Of a stretch of DNA of 64,000 nucleotides, positions 44,267 to 55,570 are shown in pieces. Origin of the DNA: Diadema setosum (taxonomy: Eukaryota; Echinodermata; Echinoidea; Diadematoida; Diadematidae). The translations under genes were made by a program, and so were the position numbers. The notes beneath the pieces are model-generated. The model was not told the DNA's origin. It saw nothing but the letters and a program-made list of their open reading frames with translations, and made no database searches. The DNA is taken from the NCBI GenBank assembly GCA_033980235.1, contig CM067066.1, positions 34,201,180-34,265,179 of the forward strand, in the 5' to 3' direction. Each line of letters opens with the position of its first letter. Position 1 is the first letter of the stretch.

Positions 44267-45802
44267 ATATGTGACCCGCGACAACGGTTTCAGGCAAAAG
44301 TTGCAAGAGCGAATTCCCTCCTAGGCGGGGTACAAAGATTTTGACCATTATTTTTGTCGATTTAGGTTTTTTGCAGAAATTGAATCTTTGATATGTTTTC
44401 TACATCTACACTAAATTTCATAGCATAAGACAAATTTTTTCCTATCGAAAATGGAATTTTAAGCACCCCATGTTGGATCGCACTCGTCAGTTTCGAGCTT
44501 CTTTCGAACGCCGCGCCAATATCCCCAGTGTTGCTACGGCGCAAGGTCTCGCATGCGATTGGTTGGTGCGTCGCACACATTTACATAGTTCGGCTTTCGG
44601 AGACACCAGTTGCAGCGTTTCGGGAATGCTTTGTCCACGCTTGCATGATTACATGCTCCATTGTTCTAGCTATAATAGATACGCTTGCTCTGTAGTGCAT
44701 GCTCTTCGTTTGGCTTTCTATCTGAGCTATTCTACCGCAATGTTCGACAACAGAAGTGAAACAAAAAGTGAACAGCAGCGCTAACTTCCAATGTGAAAAC
44801 AGATGCATGGGGAACATAGTTTGATCACGTCAGAGTCGCAAATCACTACACAAATCGTGCATCATGCTATCGGAAACTCACCCGTCACTTGTAGCATGAC
44901 ATAATCGTGTGAAAAGAAAACTAATATTCTCAAATTTGTCTATTCGTAGTAGAAATTATGACAGCAGGCTGACTCAAGGGAAGGTAGACGAGAGGAAAGG
45001 AGAGGTCACATATGACCAATTATATTCAAACACTACACGTCAAGATTGCACCAAACCAATGAGTCGTGTTTGTTTGTTCTTTTTAATGTAATAAACATCA
45101 CCGAACAAAGCAACATATGCACGGCTTGTAAAAACAAAACAAGCAGGAAGCGTGACCCTTGCCAGCTCTAGTAGTTTTCTGCCTTCAAAAGGGTCGCCAA
45201 TGATAAAGACAAATCAACTACAATGAAAACGCGATTTAAAATGTGTGGATTCGTCACACGCTCCTGTTAGTGTTACATGCACACGGTCATGGCGTGTGGA
45301 TGCCATTGCGTAATGCATGCACCATACACATGTACACCATCAAGCTTGCAATTATCGTATCCGCCATCTTGAAAGACGTACTGGTAAACAAAGCTGAGCG
45401 AAACGCATTGTTTTTCGGCTCCATACGCTGAGCTCCGAGGAAGGTGCCCGGGAAATTTGACTCTCTCAGTGAACCAATCAGAAGGCGATGTGGTTGCTAG
45501 AGGCGGAGCTTAACATCGATTGGCACCATCGTACGGATGGGTGATTCTCACCTCGCATCGCCACTCGGACATTGTCTTTGAGAAAGAGGTGAATCTTCAA
45601 AGCCCGTTTTTCTCTCAATTTTGTCAGGCTAACAACTTAAAAAGTCCATTTTATTTTGCTTTCTACGCCCACTTATGGTGCCGAAGAATACAAGTGTTTT
45701 ATATCAATGCAAAGCTTAGGAAATGGGCAATGTGATTCAGTGAAAAAATGAATTTTCATAATTCCCAACTTTTGCCTGAAACCGTTGTCGCCGGTCACAT
45801 AT
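44267..45802. mobile_element. 1528-bp DNA element with 34-bp inverted ends, ATAT flanks
   Basis: GTGACCCGCGACAACGG at 44271 is repeated inverted at the right end (to 45798); the ends share about 34 bases through GGTTTCAGGCAAAAGTTG with one mismatch. ATAT lies at 44267-44270 and 45799-45802. The interior is richer in CG than its surroundings and has no long frame. Non-autonomous; superfamily not assigned. Confidence 0.8.
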
Positions 45803-45812
45803 ATGTACACTG

Positions 45813-46341
45813 TACAGTCAAACCTGCCTTAGCAGCTACCTGTCTATAGCGACCACTGAAAAATCCCCCCCCCCCCATGAGAAAAGCCCTGCTAAAGACC
45901 CCGTGTAAAGCGACCACCTGTCTAACATGACCAGCAGCCACAAATTTTGTTTCCCGCGGTAGATTTTAACCTGTCTATAGCGGCCAATAACCCAATGGAG
46001 CCGTAGCCAAGCCGATAATTGGTGTTTTTCTGCTTTGTAGCCGTCGCTACTGCTGCATTCATCTCTCATTCAGTCAAAATAATGCACTAGTGTTAAGCTT
46101 TCTTCATGACAATACACATAGTACTGTGCAACAATTTCATATACACTGGCATGGTTAATGCATGAAACACACTGTGTGTGTGCATATGTACACACATAGT
46201 ACATACTCAAGGATACGATGTTGATACATGCATATTTAAGCAATGCACACAAGGTCGGATTACCTGTCTATAGCAGCCACCTGTCTATAACGGCCACTTT
46301 TTCCGTCTCCCTTGGGTGGCCGCTATAGACAGGTTTGACTG

Positions 46342-46343
<2 letters not shown>
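45813..46343. mobile_element. pogo/Tigger-like non-autonomous element (GGCCACC type)
   Basis: CAGTCAAACCTGCC at 45815 and AGACAGGTTTGACTG ending 46341 are inverted and flanked by TA. Repeated CTGTCTATAGCGGCCAC motifs lie inside both ends. A TA duplication and CAGT ends fit pogo-like/Tc1-mariner elements. No transposase. Confidence 0.75.
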
Positions 46344-46374
<31 letters not shown>

Positions 46375-46400
46375 CTTGTATATTATATATATACATATAT

Positions 46401-46443
<43 letters not shown>
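46342..46443 (+). repeat. Compound microsatellite: AT, AG and ACAG runs
   Basis: AT run 46342-46367, a second TATATA patch to about 46400, AG run about 46401-46415, then (ACAG)n to 46443. It starts in the TA flank of the pogo-like element. Confidence 0.9.
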
Positions 46444-46444
<1 letters not shown>

Positions 46445-46649
46445 CAAAGTACATTGTAACAAAACAAACAACCCAATCAACAACCCACGTGTGCATGATG
46501 TGGCTGTTGAAGCTCCCAAAATGTCACAGAATATATGCATATCAATCACGTTAGATAGAGCTCAACTAGCACTCAGCAGGATCAAAGTTAAAAGGATCGT
46601 AATTTCAGATTTCTGACTTTTTTGTTGTTGATAAGATAGTGAGAAACCT

Positions 46650-46935
46650 CCTTTGAAATTCAAAGTTTATTTGATGAAAATTGGTTCTGAAATAGCTGAG
46701 ATACCCAAAACAGAGCGATCCGAATAAAAGGTGGGACCCACCTTTTACTACGATGACTTTATTTTACTTTGTTTTGGGATGTCTCAGTCATTCCAAAACC
46801 GATTTTCATCAAATATACTTTGAATTCCTCATAGAATGGTATGCTCTGTACTATTTCATAAGTATTTTCCTGGTATCTCACAAAAAGTTAAAAGCCCAAT
46901 CCTCACCTCAACCAATACTACACCATCCCTTTATT
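46650..46935. mobile_element. Foldback element B, copy 3
   Basis: TTTATTTGATGAAAATTGG..., central GGTGGGACCCACCTTTTA, right arm CCGATTTTCATCAAATA... ending ACTACACCATCCCTTTATTA. The left end is truncated. Confidence 0.65.
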
Positions 46936-47823
46936 AAAGCTGCTATGCATTCAATTAGGATGTGCACAGGAAATGGTCTGCTATTTGGGCAAGATTGATT
47001 CTCCATATTGCTCTCGATATGTCACTGATTGCTCCATCCTTTTCTGCCAACGTTCCGAGGGAAAAGGTCTTTTGCATCTCTCTGTCAAGAGTAATCTCCT
47101 TGTTGCGGATGTGATATCAACCTAAATAGCCATTTTTTTTTCTCTCTCTCTCAATCAGTTGAGCCATGTGATAATGCGAAGAGAAAATATCTGGTTCATC
47201 TTTATTTATTGTATTTTTTTTTTCTACCTTGCATCATGGGGAAGGGGTGAGGTGCTGACTAAAAAGCATGATGATGATGCTGGACAGAAATTAAAGACCT
47301 GGAAGGAATATTCAACAGGACCTATGTTTAATACAAACTTGACAAATTTGGATACAAAACTAATGCTCATTGGTCAGACAAATACTGCTGTATACGTATT
47401 TGATATTGTATGTCCATCAAGCAGGCCGCATATGCTTGCATATTTGGTCTAGTGTTCGTGTAAGTATGGAGGAAAGAAATGTTTGTGCAATTACAGTTAC
47501 ACAGATGGTGTACTTTTAGGAGTACTTAAGTATTCAGAAGGCAGTAAATATATTCTGTGCAGCAGACTTGCAGAATGTCCATTGTTGTGACATTGTACCC
47601 TCATACATGAAATACTTATGAAGTTTGTATATTATGTAGTATTGTTCATGCTTTGTACAGTTTATTAAACAATCTATGGCTTCTTTTATGGACTTGTTGA
47701 TGTCATGTACTTGCATTGTGAAGCTGTTTGTACGGACTCTGTTGGTGGGACTATGTTAAGGACTACAATACTAGTCAATATGTTATACATGTGTGATGAC
47801 TGCAAGGGGAGAAATACTGTGTG

Positions 47824-48006
<183 letters not shown>

Positions 48007-48138
48007 TCTCTAAAAAATCATGAAATGAATTTGCAAATAGTTTACTTATCATAGATACAACCCAGAAATTTTGGTTGAATATTTTTATGATGGTCCTGTG
48101 GAAGTTTCAACATAAGGGGTGTGATCATGAAACTTTGG

Positions 48139-49308
48139 GTGCTTTTGAGCTCTCCAAAACGAACCAAAGTGAACGGAACCAAAGCGTAGTGAACTAAATT
48201 GTGCCGGATTTTGAGTGTTTGAACACTCTGTAGAGAAAGCGCACCTCACAAGTTATTTTCAGAGGTGGTCACACATTTTGTAGTACCAGGGTCTTTCACC
48301 TGGCGTGCTTAACCCTAAAAAGACTGGGCTATTTTGGTAGCTCGAAAGACTGGGGGGGGGGCCTAAAGGGCCCCCCCTTAAGATCTCGGCCGTGGATCGC
48401 GCGATCGCCGCGGAAATTTGCACAATGGTAGTGTGCGATGTAATCTACAAGATCGTATATTTAAATTTAACAAAATAGTCTTCTTTGATTTTATTTTGAT
48501 TAATTATGCTAATTTATGCGAGAGATCAGACTCTTTGATCTAAATCAGTAAATAAAGCTCCAAAAGTGCTCATTTTTGGTCTAATTATTCTTTGTGGCAT
48601 TCTTAGCAAGTGTACTTGAAAAAAAATTCGGTATCAAAATTAATTTCTTATTTATTTTATTGTTTTATGAATTTCTTACGTATTTCTTTGTTTTTTCGAC
48701 CTTTTGATTTTATTGTTTTTTTTTACAAAATTTGTGGCAGACACTTTTTGAAGCATAATACTCCTAAAACAAATTAATTTTAGCCATTGAGAGTAAAAAT
48801 AAGCATATTTATATGAACCATTTGAAAAAACTCAATTTGCATTGACTTTGTACACAAAATCACATTTTGGAGCCATTTTCGGCCTCACGTGCATGTACAA
48901 AAAGTTATGTAACTTCATAACCGTACCCCCGGGCGTCACAAATTTGGTGTCAAAATGTGCGGGAAACTCGAAAGAAAAAAGTCATAGAGCATCGCGGCGA
49001 GAGCATTGCGTGTTGCAGAGTAATCGCGCGAAATGTCGAGGGGGGGGCCTTTTAGGCCCCCCCCCAGTCTTTTTAGGGTTAAACTACCTATAGTACAGAT
49101 GTCCCAGACAAAGAGAATGCACTCTTTGCATTTATGACGTATATGCATGTTACATGCCAACTCCTTGTACGGTTTTGGACCACTTTTGGAGCACACGGGG
49201 AAGTGATCCACATTTGGCTTGGTTTAGTCCGGTACGGTACACTATTGGAGCTTTCAAGTGCTCCTCTGGCTCGGGTACAGTACGGTTCAGTTCGTTTTAG
49301 GAAAGCAC
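48139..49308. mobile_element. Possible host element around copy 3
   Basis: GTGCTTTTGAGCTCTCCAAA and CGAACCAAAGTGAACGGAAC at the left resemble, inverted, the right flank (ACGGTTCAGTTCGTTTTAGG, AAAGCAC). If real, the TTAA element 48313-49078 inserted into it. Weak similarity. Confidence 0.35.
48309..49082. mobile_element. piggyBac-like non-autonomous element, copy 3 (TTAA flanks included)
   Basis: A 766-bp insert (48313-49078) lies between TTAA at 48309-48312 and 49079-49082. Ends CCCTAAAAAGACTGGG and inverse. It differs from copy 2 mainly by point changes and homopolymer length in the G/C hairpins. Non-coding. Confidence 0.88.
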
Positions 49309-49944
49309 TTTGTCCCAATTCTGTCACCCTGTAAACCAATGCTCATATTTATGCATACACACACACATGCAGCACAGACACTTGCTCATGCAGACATTAA
49401 AAAAAATTCCTCTTCCGAATCTTTTGTATGTCACTTGTCTCCATCATGAAGAAAAAGTTGAATTCAAAATCATATCGGAAAATTGGGCACTACAGTAGTT
49501 GAAATGACACTTTTTCAGACAGGAAAGTTTTTTTTTTTTGCAATTCATTCATACCTGCATGTATTTACACAATGGATATTACAAAAATTCAAATTATATA
49601 CATCTAATTTTGCATATTTCACATTTCTTAATATCTGACATTAATATACATAAATAAGGCCAACATATCGTGGAAATTCTTTCTTTCATCATGTCACATA
49701 CTGCATCACACCAACAATTGGCATTCTTGCCGGGAATCTGTACCTTCCCTACAACACCTCCAGAAGCTGAATACAATAGATGTGAGACAATTTACAACTG
49801 AAGTCACACGCCTGCGCTTCGTATCGTCTTCAAATTCTTTAGCAGTGCCATCCTTGTATCTGTACTCATCTGTACAGAGAAGCTGTGTGCTTGAACACAT
49901 TCAAGCCACTTCTTACTATTAACAGATAACCCCCTCCCTCCACT

Positions 49945-50275
49945 TTAATACTTCAAAACCGTTCTAAATTGTGAGTTAGAGATAGAAACAACCAAAGTAT
50001 ATACTGCTGTACTAATCAGTATAATCAGTGCTAGGTACTGTTAAATATACAAAATATGAACAATAGTTTTATTAAGATAATTTCTAGAATAAACCATCTC
50101 CAGTTATGGTTTATTTTAATAGAAAATTGAAGGTATCTCCATATATTTGTGGCTTTATTGCAAAATTTGTTAAGAGTAGGATGTTTTGTGATTCAACAGA
50201 ACTATACATACGCATCAAACGTGAGGACTTGAAATTTTATAAATCAGTTCTCCCTATGGTAAACAGTGGTTTTAA
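49945..50275 (+). repeat. TTAA-end repeat family F, copy 3
   Basis: GAGTTAGAGATAGAAACAAC, CTCCAGTTATGGTTTATTT and AGGATGTTTTGTGATTCAAC align with 43079-43440. Confidence 0.7.
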
Positions 50276-51940
50276 TGTCTCTTTGCCCCCCCCCCCCCCC
50301 CCCACACACACACACATACATGAAACAATAAGGCATACAAACAGCAAGAAACAAAACAAAAACAAAAACAAAAGAAAAAAAAAACACACACACACACTCA
50401 AAAACAATAAAACATACACATACCAGCACACATACACACACATTGAACAATGTCTCAAATTTTTAAACTGCACTTCTCAGACCTGCCATGGTGAAAGCAA
50501 ATTTGACATTTAAAAACATTGATAATAATCTAAAGTCCAACACTGCCCTACACTACGCCATCCTCTGACGGATGAAATAACGTGGTTTCCTCATTTTCAC
50601 ATAACCTTTCTGTCGGCTTATCCTTGCACATGTATATGTATGCGTACTTCTGTAGGTATACCTTCATCGTTGATGAGGGATTTACAATTTATTGACCGAC
50701 TTTGTGAACAAACATGTCCCTTTAATCTGTGACAAGCACTTCTTCTTTGACCTCACTGGCAAGGCCAATCAACAGCCATCCTCCGTCTTCAAAGAAGAGC
50801 GATAGCAAATGATACTACGAAGACTCTTAATTCAATACAAATAAAAAGGCTCTCCCATATCCTGCTGGACTAATGAGATGAGATACATGTATGCAAATCC
50901 TTCATTAGAATCCTTGGGCTTTTGCCCAATTTGATATGTAAATCCGAAGGGGGGGGGGGGGGGTGAGTCATTTCTACAGTACAATCAACAGGAACCTTGT
51001 GGAGAATTTGAGAAGTTTACTTATGAATCATCCCCTGATCTGTGTGATTACCAGCTCATCAAAAAAACAAAATCCAACTAGCGGAGGTACAAAAGTTGCA
51101 AGTAGTATTTGAAGAGGCCATATAAAGAAGGAGACTGAACTGGTTTCTATAGCAACCAAATCCTCGCCTGTCTTTTTTTTTTCTGCTACACATACCAGTA
51201 CATGTCTGGCTGAAGCTAGGCATACACAAAATGAGCACGGACAAGAATGTGGATGCTCATACAATGCCTGGAATCACTTTTATTACCAAAAAAAAAAAGA
51301 ATCTGTGGCTTTTTTTGTTTGGTGTAACAAATGTTTCATGATTTTAGCACAGAAAGAATAAATGACAATTGATTGTTAATTTCTCTTTTCCCTTCCAGTT
51401 ACTTGGCAAACGATTAATATCAAGTAAGGATTCAAAAATGTAGTTCCTTCTTGATACCTGATCTTCTTAACCCATTGAGGACGAGCTAATTTTGCTATAG
51501 CATGCATTTCCCATAGACACCTGCTCGAGTATTCTTCAGACTAGTTTTCAATGGGTTCAAGAACGACAAAGACACACTGACATACTCTTCTCTGACATTT
51601 TTACAACAAAGTGTGTATCAATGTGACGTCATTTAACTCAAGTAGTTTCACATCTTACATTAATGGCAAAATTCTTGATGCCATGCTAAGATGTGTGCCC
51701 CTGTCCATACAGGAATTTTGTCACATCTTCACAAAAAGAAACTAGCATAACAAAGCACACAAACTGCACTTAAACATGAAAATAACATATCAAAAGCAAT
51801 AAGCACAAACCAACACAATGAACTACTACAACAACAACAACAACAACAAAAAGTCCCTCTGCCTTATCTTGATTATATAGATTTTTTTTTTTTCAGTGGG
51901 CAAGTATGTTTGATAAAATCAAATAAGGAACAGATCAGCA
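50276..51940. other. Intergenic stretch, low-complexity only
   Basis: C-run and CA/AAAC repeats (50286-50450), G-run (50950-50963), CAA repeat (51831-51849). No gene, exon or repeat family recognised. Confidence 0.6.
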
Positions 51941-51946
51941 TACATG

Positions 51947-52136
51947 TACAGTGCACTACCGTTATAACGAACATGGTTATAATGAAATTCTGGTTACAAC
52001 GAATTAAAAATTCAAGCCACAACATTATCAGCTCTATGTTTTGTTATTGTTTATTTGTTCGGTTATAACAGCATTTTGATATAATGAAAGAAAACTGCTA
52101 GTCCCGAAGACTTCGTTACAATGGGAGTCCACTGTA
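51947..52136. mobile_element. Tigger/pogo-like MITE (TTATAACGAA type), 186 bp
   Basis: CAGTGCACTACCGTTATAAC at 51949 and GTTACAATGGGAGTCCACTG ending 52134, inverted, flanked by TA. The TTATAACGAA subterminal motif is typical of Tigger-like elements. Confidence 0.75.
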
Positions 52137-52311
52137 GTAAGCTTCAGCATTTGCATCACGGCAGGGAGAAAGAAACCAGTTTCCTGGAGTACATCCACAG
52201 AGGCTCTACCCGACTAGAGGGCAGCATGTCCTCAGCAAACGTGACCCAACGACAACTGGGGCATGCAATACTGGATTGGAGGTATTCAAAATGCTATAAA
52301 GCCCATTTGGC

Positions 52312-52317
52312 TTTATT
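52312..52317 (-). terminator. CEP76: Candidate CEP76 polyadenylation signal AATAAA
   Basis: On the - strand AATAAA lies about 780 bases past the stop, or about 230 if the 545-bp foldback element inside the 3' UTR is discounted. The sequence between the element and this signal is GC-richer, like a real UTR. Confidence 0.45.
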
Positions 52318-52546
52318 CAGTCCCCCGAGATAATCTCCATTGCTTCCTACAGACTGCTGATATTTCAGGATTTCATTTTTCCACGGATAGAAGGCGGAAA
52401 TTGTCGGTGGTGGTTGCAGCTCTGCTGCTTGTCTGTTCCCGCAGACCTCGTTCTGCGATGCAGCGATCTGCGTGACCGAGTTGTCCCCAGAGCATCAGCT
52501 TCCTGCCATGTGACACAATGTCCTCTCGCTGCTCAAGCTTCCACAA

Positions 52547-53099
52547 TTAAAGGAAACCACAGCCCAAATATCAAAGTGGCTTGAGAAAGAGAGGCAATAT
52601 TTATAGTAGAACACATCAGTGAAAGTTTGAGGAAAATTGGGCAATTGATTCAAAAGTTATGAATTTTTAAAGTTTTGTTGCCATCATCACTGGATAACTA
52701 GGAGACTACTACACTCGTTGACATCATTTTGGACAGCATAAAGAGAATATAAGGAAAATTCCACAAAATCTCATTTTTCCAGTAAAGCACACATTCCATC
52801 AACTTGATACTGACATATTTTACGGTTAATATCATTTCCCCTGCTTCCTGAAAGAGGAAAGTCAAGTGCTCTTCATTATGCTAGAAAAGTGAAAATATGT
52901 TGAATTTTTTTATCATTGTCCATAATGATATCATGAAGTATAGTAGTCTCCTTGTCCAGCGATGATGACACACAAACTTTAAAAATATATGACTTTTGAA
53001 TCAATCAGATTTTCCTCATACTTTTGCTGACGTGTTCTACTATTATTACTGTTTTCACTCAATCCACATTTATAATTGGGCTTAATTGGTTTCCATTAA
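52547..53099. mobile_element. Foldback element C, copy 1, inserted at the CEP76 stop codon
   Basis: A 545-bp insert (52551-53095) lies between TTAA at 52547-52550 and 53096-53099. Ends AGGAAACCACAGCCCAAAT and, opposite strand, TGGAAACCAATTAAGCCCAA. Arms fold back around about 52820. The right TTAA is made of the last base of the Leu codon CTT plus the TAA stop of CEP76. Confidence 0.8.
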
Positions 53100-53234
53100 A
53101 GCACTGACTTGTACTTGCAGGCAAACATAACCCACACGGCCAGGGCTGCCTCGGGGTATGTGAAGGCACGCACCCGCACAGCCAGCCTGACATGGTCGCC
53201 ACGGCATGCAATGATTTCCTGACACACGGGTGAC
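53096..53234 (-). CDS. CEP76: CEP76 last coding exon
   Basis: Completes Arg, then SPVCQEIIACRGDHVRLAVR..., ending FACKYKSVL and TAA (53096-53098). Human ends FACKYRSVL, so the stop is at the conserved place even though a transposable element begins there. Acceptor TTCCAG. Confidence 0.97.
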
Positions 53235-55539
53235 CTGGAAACAAATCAACACAGGGCAGAAAATATTACTGCAAAACCAGAAATTTTCGCGCACATCTTA
53301 ATTCACAAATTTGCATGCATTTTATTTCACAAATTTTGCGAGAGGCAAAGTTCACAATATTAGAATATTAAAAATATTATTTCTTGTCTACACTGGACAG
53401 AATGCCAGTGGCAACTCCTAAAAATTTCATGTCACGAAAAGGCCGTCGACTTCAAATCGAAAAATGCTGCGAATATTTCTGGTTATACAGTATCCTATCA
53501 AGTCCTGTGGTAATTTTGCTGTACAAATTCTCTCCTATTCCTCATTGAATAGGCAACTCAGAATCTTAAATGTGAAGTCTACTTTAGAGAAAGAACTAGT
53601 GTACAACAAGATATTTTCACAGCATGACACCTTTGCAAATTGGAGCCAACTTCATTCTTTTTTTTTTGTGGCATGAAATTTTTGCGAATTGTCACTGGCA
53701 TTCAACGCATACAGTGCAGACAAGAACTTTCTTGTGCATTTTAATTTCGCAAATTTCGGCTCTCAAAAAATTTGAGAAATTAACATGCACATGAACATTC
53801 CTCATTTTACAGTTAATGAAATACATTAAATCTGCAAATGGGTACAAAACATTGTAAAAAATTTGTCAATTTTACAGAAGCCTGTTTGGTGTGCACTTCT
53901 CATCCACAGCCATAATATGCTCCTTGCATACCTCATCAGCTACAACAACATTCATGTTGAATTATGTTGAGTGGTGAAGAGTGTTTGACACAAACTGACA
54001 CAAAGCAATGCAGTGAATGCAAAGATTTTTACAATATTGGGTAAACATCAGGTAATTTACTTCAAAGAATGTCCACTAGGCATTGATGATTAACATATTC
54101 TAGGAATCGGTGCTTACAATGTACACTGTACATTTCATCGGGGGACATATTTCATAGCTTCCAACAATTCTTCACATGCATGAATGATTGAAACACAGAG
54201 AAAACTAGAAATGTCGCTTTGGCGACTGGTATGCCTCCGCCATAATGCATGATTTTCCCAATAGGTCTAGATAGTACATGTGGACACTGTGTGATTACAT
54301 TTTCACAAAATTGGCAAAATATTGGAATGACAAGTTTGTCACAAATGTGTTGAATGTTCACCTTCCTTGACGTAGGTTTAATTGGATGAATAGGAGAGCA
54401 TGTATCTAGGGATTTAAGGACTTTAACTTGACTTTGACCCATTCATACATTTAGGCATTGAGTAATTTTCAAGGTACAGGTGTGGAGAAAAAGTGCAATT
54501 TCTGAATTGAATGTTACCATTTTCATCTGGCCCTTGACCCTAAAATTCATAAGATAATTACTTTCAGGTAGAACACGCATAATATGTACCAAGTTTCAAG
54601 GTAACTTGAGCCACTTCCGAGATATGGAGGAAAAAGTTAGTTCAGCACTTTCACTTGATCTTTGACCTTTTGACCTTTGAGGCAAAAAGAGAAAAAAAAA
54701 AAAACTTTCCAGAGAATTTCTATTAGGTTACACACGCATACACCAAGTGTAAAAAATAACCCTGCTGGCATTGCATAAATATGAGGGTAATAGTAACATT
54801 TTAAAGTCTTGCACTTGACCTTTGACCCCTGACCTTTGACCCCATGAACCCTACATTCTCTAGATAGTCACTTCCAGTCAGTACATGTATATACTATGTT
54901 CCATGAAGATACCTTGAACAATTTTTCAAGGCACGGAGAAAAAAAAGAAGTTTTAATATTTTTACTTGACCTTTTGACCTTTGACCTTTGACCTCATGAC
55001 CCAAACTTTCATCAGAGAATCTTAATTGGGTAATACATGAATACACTAAGTTTCAAGAAAATATCTTCAGGCATTCAATAGATATGGTGGAAATAGTGAA
55101 ATTTTATGTATTTGACCCTGACCTTTTGACCTTTGACCTTTGACCTCATGACCCAAACTTTCACCAGAGAATTTTAATTGGGTAAAACATGTATACACTA
55201 AGTTTCAAGAAAATATCTTCAGGCATTCAATAGATATGGTGGAAATAGTGAAATTTTATGTATTTGACCTTGACCTTTTGACCTTTGACCTTGAGCATGT
55301 GCACCCAAAAGTTGATAGGCACAACTTCACCCCCTAATACACATACATGCCAAGTTTCATTAGGATACCTCAACAGGTTTCGATAGTTACCTTGTCCACA
55401 AAATTCATTACGGACGGACGGAAGGACGGACAACCCGAAAACATAATGCCTCCGGCACCACTTCGTGGCGGAGGCATAAAAATGTTGTCAGTACTAATAT
55501 CATACTCTACTACTCAATTACACTACATTACTACTACTC

Positions 55540-55570
<31 letters not shown>

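Noticed and set aside
44470..44784. 104-codon frame in CG-rich DNA
   Set aside because: It lies inside the 1.5-kb inverted-repeat element and resembles no transposase.
47159..47452. 97-codon frame on the + strand
   Set aside because: No recognisable domain, AT-rich codons and no conserved motif; likely chance in intergenic DNA.
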